DNA of 64,000 nucleotides from Pelotomaculum sp. (GTDB lineage: Bacteria > Bacillota > Desulfotomaculia > Desulfotomaculales > Pelotomaculaceae). Where the stretch lies: positions 1 to 64,000 of the forward strand of contig JAHDOA010000008.1 in NCBI GenBank assembly GCA_018435055.1, in the 5' to 3' direction. Made by a program: the position numbers and the translations under genes. Below the pieces are notes generated by a model. The model saw nothing but the letters and a program-made list of their open reading frames with translations, did no database searches and was not told the origin of the DNA. How positions within the stretch are numbered: position 1 is the first letter of the stretch; every line of letters starts with the position of its first letter. Positions 56,363 through 64,000 of this stretch are shown here, in pieces.

Positions 56363-57193
56363 ATGGTTCTACAAAAAATATTTACAGATATCGGCAGGGT
56401 TATAAGGGAATCCAGGGCCCTGGTTGTCACCGCCGGGGCCGGCATGGGCGTGGATTCGGGCCTGCCGGATTTCCGCGGCGACAAGGGCTTCTGGAACGCC
56501 TACCCCATGTACGAACGGCTGGGGATCAATTTTATTGAAGCGGCAAACCCCATCCATTTTGCCATGGACCCTGCTTTTGGCTGGGGCTTTTACGGCCACC
56601 GCGCCAACCTCTACCGCGACGCTTCTCCTCATGCCGGTTTCCAAATCATACTGGATTGGACAAGACGTTACAACCTGGACTATTTTGTCGCCACATCCAA
56701 TGTCGACGGGCATTTCCAGCGGGCCGGCTTTGCTGAGGACAGGGTATACGAGGTCCATGGCTCGATCCTTTACATGCAATGCCTAACTCCGTGCAGCGAC
56801 GAAATATGGGAAAGCGATGAAATCGTCCCCGTCGACCTGAACACTATGAGGGCGCAGCATATACCACAATGCCCCCGCTGCGCCGCGGTAGCCAGGCCCA
56901 ATATCCTGATGTTCGGAGATTTCTCCTGGATCAGCGAACGCTCGGACCAACAGAGCTACCGTTTCAATCATTTTTTGTACGAACACCGGCACGAAAACCT
57001 GGTGGTTGTGGAAATTGGCGCCGGCACGGGAGTGCCGACAATCAGGAGGATGAGTGAACACCTTGGGGCCCGGCGCAATACTACTGTGGTCCGGGTCAAC
57101 CTGCGCGAGCCGCAGATACAGTTTCCGCATATATCCGTACCATGCGGGGGCTTGAAGGCGCTGCGCGGCATAGATGAGACTCTGGGGGGTTGA
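56363..57193 (+). CDS. Sirtuin-like (Sir2-family) protein, divergent
   Basis: 276 residues. The NAD-binding GAGMGVDSGLPDFRG replaces the usual GAGIS-x-ESGIP-x-FRG, TSNVDGHF replaces the TQN-x-D motif, and the catalytic His is in YEVHGSI. A zinc set is CLTPC and CPRC. The changes may affect deacetylase chemistry. The group includes defence-related and ADP-ribosyl-type sirtuins. A gene of unknown type starts four bases downstream. ATG 56363 has GAGGGG upstream. Confidence 0.85.
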   Translation: MVLQKIFTDIGRVIRESRALVVTAGAGMGVDSGLPDFRGDKGFWNAYPMYERLGINFIEAANPIHFAMDPAFGWGFYGHRANLYRDASPHAGFQIILDWTRRYNLDYFVATSNVDGHFQRAGFAEDRVYEVHGSILYMQCLTPCSDEIWESDEIVPVDLNTMRAQHIPQCPRCAAVARPNILMFGDFSWISERSDQQSYRFNHFLYEHRHENLVVVEIGAGTGVPTIRRMSEHLGARRNTTVVRVNLREPQIQFPHISVPCGGLKALRGIDETLGG

Positions 57194-57197
57194 TAAT

Positions 57198-57680
57198 ATG
57201 CGTCGTTTTACTCTAATCGTGCCGGATTGCGCCAGGGTATACAGCAGCGCGTGGGAAAACACCAGTTTTAAGCTGGTGGAAGCCGGAACGTGGGATGAGC
57301 CCGGGCAGAGGCCGGACGTTTTCCTCTGGCACTGGTCGGGAAAAAATGACCTGCCGGTCCCGGCGGTCCTGTCACTACTCCCCGGGCTGATAGTTATTGT
57401 CTGCGCCAGGGGTGAACAAATTACCATTTCTCCAGACTTGTCAGAGATATACAGCCTGCAGTCATTTGCCGGCCGGGACACCGGCTTTACCATTTGCAGC
57501 AGGCTCGAGGGCGAGGTTAGCCTGCCTGACTGGGACTTGTACAGCAATCAGGGCGAAATAACCAGGGAAGAACAAATAAAGGCTGTCGCCGGTACGGTCT
57601 ACCGCTTCCTGCTGGACGACGTGATCCGGGAGACAGCTGAATGGTGCGGCCATATGTCGAGCGTAGTAGGACATATGTAA
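57198..57680 (+). CDS. Unknown protein encoded directly after the sirtuin gene
   Basis: 160 residues from ATG 57198, with GGGGGG nine bases upstream and only a four-base gap to the sirtuin stop. The N-terminal half has hydrophobic strands (RRFTLIVPDCARVYSS, PAVLSLLPGLIVIVCARGE), and the C-terminal part is helical (EEQIKAVAGTVYRFLLDDVIRE). I recognise no family. Co-translation implies that it works with the sirtuin, for example as a partner, substrate or inhibitor. Confidence 0.65.
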   Translation: MRRFTLIVPDCARVYSSAWENTSFKLVEAGTWDEPGQRPDVFLWHWSGKNDLPVPAVLSLLPGLIVIVCARGEQITISPDLSEIYSLQSFAGRDTGFTICSRLEGEVSLPDWDLYSNQGEITREEQIKAVAGTVYRFLLDDVIRETAEWCGHMSSVVGHM

Positions 57681-57695
57681 ATTGCTGCAGATGCC

Positions 57696-59402
57696 TCAAC
57701 ACTCCCATAAATCCACAGGCGCAAACCTGTTTACGTCCACCAGCCCCCTGTCTGTGATTTTTAATTCCGGAATCACGGGAAGCGCTAGAAAAGACATGGT
57801 CATGAAAGGTTCAGTCAGGCTGCAGCCGGTTTCCACAGCAGCCTTCTTTACGTTTTCGTGCTGTCCGGCCACAGTTACAGCATCCTGCTCGGACATCAGC
57901 CCCGCCACCGGCAGCGGCAGGGTTGCCATCACTTTGCCGCGGGATACTACGACCAGCCCGCCGCCCATTGCCGCGGCTGTTTCTGCGGCCAGTTCCATAT
58001 CTAACGACTCTGCGCCGATCACTATTAAATTATGGCTGTCGTGGGCCACCGTCGATGCCAGCGCCCCGTGTTTCAACCCGAACCCCCTGACAAAACCCAG
58101 CGCCACATTGCTGTTTTTGCCGTATCGTTCCACCACCGCCACGCGAACGATATCATTTGCCGGGGTAAGCTGTCCGGCAGGGACCAGGGCCTGCCTGGTG
58201 ATAATTTGGTCCGGGATAATTTCGATCACCCTGGCCCTGGCATTATTGGCAGGCGCTTCGATATCCAGCCTGCCGCGCAGCTCCGGCAGGATAACGGAAC
58301 CGGGCGCCTTATTCCGAACATTCCGGGGCAGCGCGCTGAGAAGTTTGCCGCTACGGGCCACCAGCCTGCCCCCCTTAAAAACCATATTTGCCTGAAAATC
58401 CCGCAGGTCATCCATTACTGCAAGGTCGGCCCGGTAACCAGGCGCGACCGCGCCCATTCCCCGCAGATGATAATGGCGGGCCGGGTTTGCCGTGGCCAAC
58501 CGCACAGCTGTTACCGGGTCAAGGCCGCGGGAGACCGCCCGGCGCAGGATATGATCGATTTCCCCTTCGGCGACCAGATCTGCCGGACTGCGGTCGTCGC
58601 AGCAAAACATAATATTGGGATAATTCTTTTCTGTTATGACGGGAAGCAGCGCAGACAAGTTCCTGGCCGCCGAACCCTCACGAATAATTACCTTCATGCC
58701 CAGGCGAAGCTTTTCCAGGGCTTCTTCCAGCACTGTGCACTCGTGGTCGGTCGTTATGCCGGCGCCGATATAAGCGTTCAGGTCCCTGCCGCTCAGCAAC
58801 GGGGCATGCCCGTCGATCAAACAGCCGATCTTTTGCGCCAATTTGATCTTTTCCATTACTTCCGGCGCCTTAAGGTAAACACCTGGGAAATTCATCATTT
58901 CTGCAAGCCCGGGGGCATTCCGGTTTCCTATTAGACCTTGCCGTATCTGTTCCGTCCCGATAACCGCTCCCGCTGTTTCCAGCATTGTCGACGGCACACA
59001 GGAAGGCATCATGTAAAATATATCTAGCGGCAGGCTACGGGAGGAATCCACCATGTACTGCAGGCCATCGAGGCCGGTGACGTTGACAATCTCGTGCGGG
59101 TCGGCGACAACCGCCGTCACCCCGCGTGGGACAACGGCAGCGGCAAAGGCGGGGGGAGTGAGCATGGTGCTTTCAATATGGATGTGGGCGTCTATCAAAC
59201 CGGGGATAAGATATTTGCCGGTCAGGTCGAATATTTCCTCAGCCAGTTCATAATCACCCACACCGGCGATTACGCCGTCCTTGACAGCCACGCTTTGTTT
59301 CAGGATTTCCCCGGTAAAAACGTTCACCACAAAAGCTTCCTTCAAAAGTATATCCGCCGGGGCGTCTCCCCTGGCCACATCGATTATACTTTCAATTTTC
59401 AT
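57696..59402 (-). CDS. ade: Adenine deaminase
   Basis: About 568 residues. The amidohydrolase metal motif is IDAHIHIESTML, with further ligands in DGHAPLLSG, TTDHECT and CCDDRSPADL. The C-terminal domain is VVSRGKVMATLPLPVAGLMS. It converts adenine to hypoxanthine. I take ATG 59402 (TGGGGTG upstream) as the start; other in-frame starts lie up to 59552. The gene follows the thiamin operon within 91 bases, an unusual neighbour. Confidence 0.92.
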   Translation of the reverse strand: MKIESIIDVARGDAPADILLKEAFVVNVFTGEILKQSVAVKDGVIAGVGDYELAEEIFDLTGKYLIPGLIDAHIHIESTMLTPPAFAAAVVPRGVTAVVADPHEIVNVTGLDGLQYMVDSSRSLPLDIFYMMPSCVPSTMLETAGAVIGTEQIRQGLIGNRNAPGLAEMMNFPGVYLKAPEVMEKIKLAQKIGCLIDGHAPLLSGRDLNAYIGAGITTDHECTVLEEALEKLRLGMKVIIREGSAARNLSALLPVITEKNYPNIMFCCDDRSPADLVAEGEIDHILRRAVSRGLDPVTAVRLATANPARHYHLRGMGAVAPGYRADLAVMDDLRDFQANMVFKGGRLVARSGKLLSALPRNVRNKAPGSVILPELRGRLDIEAPANNARARVIEIIPDQIITRQALVPAGQLTPANDIVRVAVVERYGKNSNVALGFVRGFGLKHGALASTVAHDSHNLIVIGAESLDMELAAETAAAMGGGLVVVSRGKVMATLPLPVAGLMSEQDAVTVAGQHENVKKAAVETGCSLTEPFMTMSFLALPVIPELKITDRGLVDVNRFAPVDLWEC

Positions 59403-59493
59403 CTGCGGCACCCCAATTTTATTATCCAGCCAATCATTGTCCATCTTACTCCTGGCGTAATAATAATTGTTTGAAAACTTCACCTTGTAGCCT

Positions 59494-60138
59494 CTACGGA
59501 ACGGGCTGCTTGTAATGAAAAACGGCGAGCATACCCGAATCCAGCCGGACAACCGGGTTTTTCCCGGTTATGATGTTAGAAACAGCCCACTGCCAGTTCA
59601 ATTCCAGGGTGGCTTTGTCCAGCGGGTACTTGAAACCGCTGAGGTCCACCCCGAAAACCCGGTTGCCCAGCGCAATCAGAGAAACCGTGTCCCCGGGCGC
59701 GCCAGGGACAACCAGCTGTTTATTAACAAAATAAACAGAAAGGTCTGGCGATTCAAATACGATGTTAATACCCCGCTCCAGGAAGGACGATGCACTGAGA
59801 ATATTGGAAAGGTTATGGTCCAGCCGGGAACCGGTCCCGCCCCAAATTTCTATTTCCCGGCCGCCTTCCCTCTCCGCCAGCCTCAGAGCGATCTGCGTGT
59901 CGGTGAAGTCTTTTTCCGCAGGATGCAGTTCAAAGCTGACACCGGCCTCTTGCATGAAACAGCGGTCTTGTTCGCTGATAGAGTCCATGTCGCCCACTAT
60001 CCAGTCCGGTATTATGCCCAATTCACGGGCGCGCCGGGCGCCGCCGTCAACTGCGATTTTTTTAGCAAATCTATTGATCCTGCTTCTGTACCAGTCCAGG
60101 TCACCGTATGTCCCGTTGGTAATCACCAGGTATTTCAT
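59494..60138 (-). CDS. thiN: Thiamine pyrophosphokinase
   Basis: 214 residues. Signatures are AVDGGARRARELGIIPDWIVGDMDS, followed by DFTDTQIAL and WGGTGSRLDHNLSNI. It makes thiamine pyrophosphate from thiamine and ATP. It lies downstream of the ThiXYZ transporter genes, 23 bases from thiZ, in a TPP-riboswitch operon. Confidence 0.93.
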   Translation of the reverse strand: MKYLVITNGTYGDLDWYRSRINRFAKKIAVDGGARRARELGIIPDWIVGDMDSISEQDRCFMQEAGVSFELHPAEKDFTDTQIALRLAEREGGREIEIWGGTGSRLDHNLSNILSASSFLERGINIVFESPDLSVYFVNKQLVVPGAPGDTVSLIALGNRVFGVDLSGFKYPLDKATLELNWQWAVSNIITGKNPVVRLDSGMLAVFHYKQPVP

Positions 60139-60161
60139 CGCCCATAAACCGTTCCTTTCTT

Positions 60162-60902
60162 TTATATCTCCAGCGCCTCCATAACCTTATCCCGGATTGC
60201 CCCATATTCCGAGTGGGCAATTGTGCGGCCGTGCGGCGGCCGGCAGAAGGGAACACGTATCTCCAGCCTGACATCCGTGGGACAATCCGACAGCACATAA
60301 ATCCTGTCGCACAGGTATAGCGCCTCGTCGACATCATGCGTTATATACATGACAGTAGGGTTAATCATGTTGAAAACATCGATCAGCCAGGCCTGCATCT
60401 TCCTTTTAGTTATGGCGTCCAGCGCTGCGAAGGGTTCATCCAAGAGCAGGATATCGCTGGAAAAAAGGTAGGTCCTCAGCATGGCCGCCCTCTGTCTCAT
60501 ACCGCCGGACAGCTGCCTGGGATAATATTTTTCAAAACCTGCCAGCCCGAACTGCTTAAAATGCGCCGCCGCTTCCGCGCAGGCCTGTTTCTTCGGCATA
60601 CCTTTTAAAACAAGCGGGATACTGACGTTCTCCACGATGTTCAGGGACGGCAGCAGCAGGTCTTTCTGGCGCATGTAGCTTACCCGCCCGGTCCGGCCCG
60701 TGACGTCCCGGCCGTCAATTAGAACGCGCCCCCGGTCTGGCCGCAGCAAACCGGATATGATGTTGAAGAGCGTGCTCTTGCCGCAGCCGCTTGGGCCAAG
60801 GATACCGACAAAATCCCCGGCGCCGGCTTTTATATTTATTTTCCCCAGGGTCAGCAGGCCGCCCAGGGTCTTGCTGATGCCCTCAACTACAATTTCCGGC
60901 AA
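60162..60902 (-). CDS. thiZ: Pyrimidine-precursor ABC transporter, ATP-binding protein
   Basis: 246 residues. Walker A GPSGCGKST, signature RQLSGGMRQRAAM, Walker B DILLLDEPFAALD and a switch His in YITHDVDEAL. The subfamily is the nitrate/taurine type (SsuB/TauB/ThiZ). Its neighbours are a THI5-like binding protein and permease, so the ThiXYZ system is favoured. The gene starts six bases after the thiY stop. Confidence 0.92.
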   Translation of the reverse strand: MPEIVVEGISKTLGGLLTLGKINIKAGAGDFVGILGPSGCGKSTLFNIISGLLRPDRGRVLIDGRDVTGRTGRVSYMRQKDLLLPSLNIVENVSIPLVLKGMPKKQACAEAAAHFKQFGLAGFEKYYPRQLSGGMRQRAAMLRTYLFSSDILLLDEPFAALDAITKRKMQAWLIDVFNMINPTVMYITHDVDEALYLCDRIYVLSDCPTDVRLEIRVPFCRPPHGRTIAHSEYGAIRDKVMEALEI

Positions 60903-60908
60903 TCTTAT

Positions 60909-61904
60909 TTACTCCTTGGGCAGAAATTCGTTGGTAAAGGCCTGCTGGCAGTCGAGCGGTTTTTCAATGAGCCCCTGGCTGTACATCCAGTCGGCGTACT
61001 TCTGCCAGCGCAGTTCTGTCATCTGGCCCCATACAGGCGCGTCACCCTTGTATTCATGGGCCAGGTACTCCTGGCTGGCCATAACCAGTTCCTTGTTCAG
61101 CTCGGGCACGCTGTCAAGCAGGATCTGCCCGGCTTCTTGCGGCTCCCTGATGCAATCGGCGTACCCTTTGGCCGTGGCTTCCATAAAAGCTACAACCAGC
61201 GCCGGGTTGTTGTTTACGGTATCGTCGCTGGCAATCAGCAGCGGCGTGTAAAAATCAAGGGCATCGTTATAATCTATCAGGCGAATAAAATTGAGGGGTA
61301 TCCCCTTTTGTTCAGACTCAATGCCGGTCCATCCCCAGAAAATCCAGGCAAAGTCAACATCTTTACTGATGCTGGTAAAAAAGTCGGCCGTACCGATGTT
61401 AATCATTTCCACCCTGGCAAAATCAGCGTTTTCCCCGCTCATCAGCGCCTTGATCATCGCTTCCTCGGCGGGTGAACCCCAGCCTCCGTATTTTTTGCCG
61501 GCAAAATTCTCTGGCGTCTTGATTCCCTTTGCCGCCGGAGAAGCAAAGCCCGAGGTATTATGCTGGATCACCGCTGCCAGCGCCTTTACGGGCACTCCCA
61601 TAGTGCGGGCGATGGTGGCCTCTTCCTGATAGCTGAAACCGAATTCAGCCTGGCCGGCCGCTACCAGCTGGGCGGCGCCCCCCTCGCTGGGCTGGACAAT
61701 TTCCACATCAAGCCCCTGTTCTTTGTAATAACCGCGCTTTTGCGCCACATAAACCCCGGTATGGTTGGTGTTCGGCGTCCAGTCCAACAGGACAGTAACC
61801 TTCTTTAGATCCTTTTCCTGCCCGCTCTCTTTGGCATTGTCGCACCCCAGCAAAAGCAGCAGCAAGGATGACAGCAGAACAGCGACAAACAAAAATTTTT
61901 TCAT
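60909..61904 (-). CDS. thiY: Pyrimidine-precursor ABC transporter, substrate-binding lipoprotein
   Basis: About 331 residues. A lipoprotein signal (KKFLFVAVLLSSLLLLLLGC) precedes an NMT1/THI5-like domain: LDWTPNTNHTGVYVAQKRGYY and GAAQLVAAGQAEFGFSY. The family binds formylaminopyrimidine or related hydroxymethylpyrimidine precursors of thiamine. ATG 61904 has GGGGGGG upstream; the longer frame to 61943 is not used. It lies between permease and ATPase genes. Confidence 0.93.
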   Translation of the reverse strand: MKKFLFVAVLLSSLLLLLLGCDNAKESGQEKDLKKVTVLLDWTPNTNHTGVYVAQKRGYYKEQGLDVEIVQPSEGGAAQLVAAGQAEFGFSYQEEATIARTMGVPVKALAAVIQHNTSGFASPAAKGIKTPENFAGKKYGGWGSPAEEAMIKALMSGENADFARVEMINIGTADFFTSISKDVDFAWIFWGWTGIESEQKGIPLNFIRLIDYNDALDFYTPLLIASDDTVNNNPALVVAFMEATAKGYADCIREPQEAGQILLDSVPELNKELVMASQEYLAHEYKGDAPVWGQMTELRWQKYADWMYSQGLIEKPLDCQQAFTNEFLPKE

Positions 61905-61966
61905 AAATACAGTCCCCCCCGTAAAACAAATTTTACATTGCAATATCTATTTATAAATTGGCGGGT

Positions 61967-62734
61967 TTATTTTTCGCCAAGCCTGTTCCAGGGAATTACA
62001 AGCCGTTCAACAAGGCTTACCAGCAGAAAAAGCGCGGCGCTGAGAACCGTAACCGCCAGGATAGCCGCGAAAACACGGTCGATCTGAAACGATCGCTGGG
62101 CGAGGGTCATATAAGTCCCCAGTCCCTGTTTCGCCCCCAGCCATTCACCGATAACCGCGCCCATGACGCTGTATGCCGCAGATATCCTGAGTCCGGCGAA
62201 AAAGGACGGCATGGAGAGGGGCAGCTTGACCATGCGGAATGTTTTAAGCCGGGAGGCCTGCATAGATCGGAACAGCTCCAGGTAGTCATTGTCTACCGCC
62301 GCTAGACCGCTCAGCAAGCTGATCGCTACCGGAAAAAAACATACCAGTACCACAACAATAATTTTAGGCAGCATCCCGTAGCCGAACCAGATAATAAAGA
62401 GCGGCGCTACAGATACAATCGGTATGGTCTGTGAGGCGACTATCAAAGGATATAGCGCCTTTCTGAGCAATGCTATTTCATCCATCAGGAAGGCTACGAT
62501 AAAAGAAAACAGTATGGCCACGGCAAAGCCGGCCAGGCATTCGATCAGGGTGCTCTGGGTGTGTTTGATAATCAGCGGCGCGTTGTCTACAAGGGTGCGT
62601 ACAATCTGCGCCGGTCCCGGCAGGAGCCAGTCCGGTATGGATCGCAGCCTTACGATGTACTCCCATCCCGCCAGTATTAAAATGATAAAAGCCAGCGGGA
62701 TAAAAATGTCAGCGGTAATTCTTGATTTTTTCAT
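61967..62734 (-). CDS. thiX: Pyrimidine-precursor ABC transporter, permease
   Basis: About 255 residues with six membrane helices. The binding-protein-dependent permease loop reads EYLELF-like LELFRSMQASRLKTFRMVKLPLSMPSFFAGLR. Its N-terminus overlaps the end of the thiamine-binding protein gene by 26 bases (ATG 62734), so the genes are translationally coupled. Confidence 0.92.
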   Translation of the reverse strand: MKKSRITADIFIPLAFIILILAGWEYIVRLRSIPDWLLPGPAQIVRTLVDNAPLIIKHTQSTLIECLAGFAVAILFSFIVAFLMDEIALLRKALYPLIVASQTIPIVSVAPLFIIWFGYGMLPKIIVVVLVCFFPVAISLLSGLAAVDNDYLELFRSMQASRLKTFRMVKLPLSMPSFFAGLRISAAYSVMGAVIGEWLGAKQGLGTYMTLAQRSFQIDRVFAAILAVTVLSAALFLLVSLVERLVIPWNRLGEK

Positions 62735-62993
62735 CGATACTGACACCACCGGCCTTGTAATCAATCTTTACCACCGAAATTATCCGTGAAGCCCCGTTTG
62801 CAACGCATATTTCCTGCGCCCTGGCGACAATATCCAAAAGCGTCCGGAGTTCCCCTTCCATAGTTGTCTCCATCGGGCCAACTATATATTTAACCCCGGA
62901 CTCCCTGATTATATCGATCACCTTGTCCACAACCGGGTACAGGTCTTCTTCCAGCACGTTTGGAATTACCTGCAAGCTGACATTACAGTTCAT
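62709..62993 (-). CDS. Thiamine-binding protein, MTH1187/YkoF-like family
   Basis: 94 residues from ATG 62993 (GGGGGTGAGGG upstream). The sequence NVSLQVIPNVLEEDLYPVVDKVIDIIRESG and YIVGPMETTMEGE matches the MTH1187 family of small ferredoxin-fold proteins that bind thiamine. It is the first gene after the TPP riboswitch, which supports the call. Confidence 0.88.
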   Translation of the reverse strand: MNCNVSLQVIPNVLEEDLYPVVDKVIDIIRESGVKYIVGPMETTMEGELRTLLDIVARAQEICVANGASRIISVVKIDYKAGGVSIDEKIKNYR

Positions 62994-63058
62994 ACCCTCA
63001 CCCCCAATCTCCCATATTATTAAATAAACAATATATAACATATAACAAAATAACATAT

Positions 63059-63205
63059 CGCATGATTTACAGGATTTTAAGGATTTACAGGATTATTAAA
63101 TTTATTTAACTGGTGTACCGTCAACATCTTTATCAAATAATTTATAAAAATTGTTTTTATCTTGTTGATCTTTTTTAAATCCTGTTAATCCTGTTGATAT
63201 GTTTT
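63059..63205. repeat. GATTTACAGGATT direct repeats with inverted copies
   Basis: CATGATTTACAGGATT then GGATTTACAGGATT (63060-63096) are partly inverse to AAATCCTGTTAATCCTG (63176-63192). The region lies in the leader between the riboswitch and the first thiamin gene, so the transcript could fold it into a long imperfect hairpin. Related words occur at 34771 and 40884. Confidence 0.45.
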
Positions 63206-63210
63206 TATTT

Positions 63211-63238
63211 AGGCCTCCACCCGCAGGGATGGAGGCCT
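63211..63238 (-). other. Strong hairpin of the TPP riboswitch leader, no U tract
   Basis: AGGCCTCC (63231-63238 on minus) pairs with GGAGGCCT (63211-63218), and the inner CCC/GGG extends the stem. The next bases are AAATAAAAA rather than U, so it is not a classic terminator. It may be the switching or anti-anti-structure of the leader. Confidence 0.45.
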
Positions 63239-63264
63239 TGTTGCGCAAACTTCCGCATTCTTTA

Positions 63265-63345
63265 ATCCCTACGCTGGCATTACCCAGATCAGGTCAGTGG
63301 GTCAGAATAAGTTCTTTCTCAGCCGAATCTCTTCAGCTCCCCTGT
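63265..63345 (-). promoter_or_regulatory. Thiamine pyrophosphate (TPP) riboswitch
   Basis: On the minus strand the thi-box elements appear in order: GGGGAGCTGA, GGCTGAGA, ACCTGATCTGGGTAATGCCAGCGTAGGGA (split here as CTGATCTGGGTAATGCC and AGCGTAGGGA). This is the standard TPP aptamer. It precedes the thiamine-binding/transport/ThiN genes and should switch them off when TPP is plentiful. Confidence 0.95.
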
Positions 63346-63436
63346 ACGTATTATATTGTCCTTTGATTATCTGTCTATAGAATATATGCAATTACATAAT
63401 TTATCAACATGTTATTTGCCCTTAAAGCCAATATCG

Positions 63437-64000
63437 TTAAACAACAATAGATTTAACAGCTTCAATGAGCTGGTTTTCATTGGGGATGTAGAACTTCTCC
63501 AGCGGCGGGCTGAACGGGACCGGGATATCCGGCGCGGTCACCCTTTTAACCGGCGCTTTGAGGTAACTGAAAGCCTCTTCCGCCGCCAGCGCGGCAACCT
63601 CGCCGCCAAAGCCGCCGGTCCGGGTGGCCTCGTGCAGGACTACCAGCCGGCCCGTTTTCTGCACGGATTTAATCACGGCTTCCTTATCCAGCGGCAGCAG
63701 CGTCCGCAGGTCCAAAATTTCAACGTCTATGCCCTCCTGGCCCAGGGCGGCTGCTGCTTTAAAGGCGACGCCGAGCATCTTGGACCAGGTCACCACAGTC
63801 ACGTCGCGCCCTGGTTTCTTGATGTCCGCGACGCCGATCGGGATCGTGTAGTCACCTTCAGGCACAGGCGAAGGGAAAAAGAATAGCCCCATATCCTCAA
63901 TGAAAATAACCGGGTTGTCGTCGCGGATGGCTGCTTTCAAAAGGCCCTTCGCGTCCGCGGCAGTACCGGGCATGACTACTTTCAGCCCCGGGCAGTGCGC
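63437..64000 (-). CDS. 2-oxoacid dehydrogenase E1 component, beta subunit (partial)
   Basis: The last 187 residues of the protein; the start is beyond the right edge. The transketolase C-terminal half reads VTVVTWSKMLGVAFKAAAAL and VEILDLRTLLPLDKEAVIKSV with the conserved LVVLHEATRTGGFGGEVAA and PVKRVTAPDIPVPFSPPLEKFY. It pairs with an E1 alpha subunit, expected upstream outside the window, in pyruvate, acetoin or branched-chain dehydrogenase complexes. Confidence 0.93.
   Translation of the reverse strand, partial: AHCPGLKVVMPGTAADAKGLLKAAIRDDNPVIFIEDMGLFFFPSPVPEGDYTIPIGVADIKKPGRDVTVVTWSKMLGVAFKAAAALGQEGIDVEILDLRTLLPLDKEAVIKSVQKTGRLVVLHEATRTGGFGGEVAALAAEEAFSYLKAPVKRVTAPDIPVPFSPPLEKFYIPNENQLIEAVKSIVV

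Overview
The window looks like the chromosome of an anaerobic, spore-forming, Gram-positive bacterium of the Peptococcaceae type (Desulfotomaculum/Pelotomaculum-like). That is inferred from gene content, not from a search. Supporting genes are SpoVT (sporulation), a B12-dependent class II ribonucleotide reductase, bifunctional AdhE, rubrerythrin, several ferredoxin-type proteins, strong GGAGG ribosome sites, frequent TTG/GTG starts and U-tract terminators. Most genes lie on the minus strand. No rRNA, CRISPR array or intact transposon is present.

Layout. 1-10 kb: the start of an unknown gene behind a probable molybdenum-cofactor riboswitch, nadE, adhE, an ECF sigma/anti-sigma pair with its own ECF promoter, two half-size UPF0016 (GDT1) cation exporters, a manganese (yybP-ykoY) riboswitch on the wrong strand for those exporters, a GNAT-like protein and alr. 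10-24 kb: a 32-residue membrane peptide with two perfect 18-bp palindromes upstream, ald, nnr, acpS, a LytS/LytT-type two-component system, an MBL hydrolase, a ferredoxin, a macrodomain protein, a flavin reductase, rmuC, a YyaL thioredoxin-fold protein, spoVT and a cold-shock gene. 24-36 kb: nrdJ interrupted by a 299-residue LAGLIDADG intein and preceded by NrdR-like boxes, a ferredoxin-fused aldo/keto reductase, a 24-residue Cys peptide, two Fe/Mn SOD-family proteins with a decayed region between them, and a tight operon of a QueG-like iron-sulfur protein, a cysteine-dioxygenase-like protein, a MASE3 kinase and a PhoB-type regulator. Small metal-binding or unknown genes follow.

36-54 kb: a FIST sensor paired with a PAS-GGDEF-HD-GYP protein, an HDAC-family deacetylase, an MFS transporter, an unusual protein resembling the N-terminal part of Mrr-type restriction proteins but without the nuclease, a YkgJ protein, and a complete cheA-cheW-mcp-cheR-cheB operon. 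The 1560-residue receptor has a long poly-HAMP array, and a sigma-28-like promoter precedes cheA. 54-64 kb: rubrerythrin, DUF763, a divergent sirtuin with an unknown partner, adenine deaminase, and a TPP-riboswitch-controlled thiamin operon (thiamine-binding protein, ThiX, ThiY, ThiZ, ThiN). The window ends inside a 2-oxoacid dehydrogenase E1-beta gene.

The genes suggest fermentative or syntrophic metabolism with oxygen-stress defence (two SODs, rubrerythrin), extensive sensing (two two-component systems, c-di-GMP, chemosensory array) and metabolite control by at least three riboswitches. The most unusual items are the inverted manganese riboswitch, a compact 66-nt tRNA-like cloverleaf, the nuclease-less Mrr-like protein, the NadE glutaminase domain lacking its catalytic Cys, and the giant poly-HAMP receptor.
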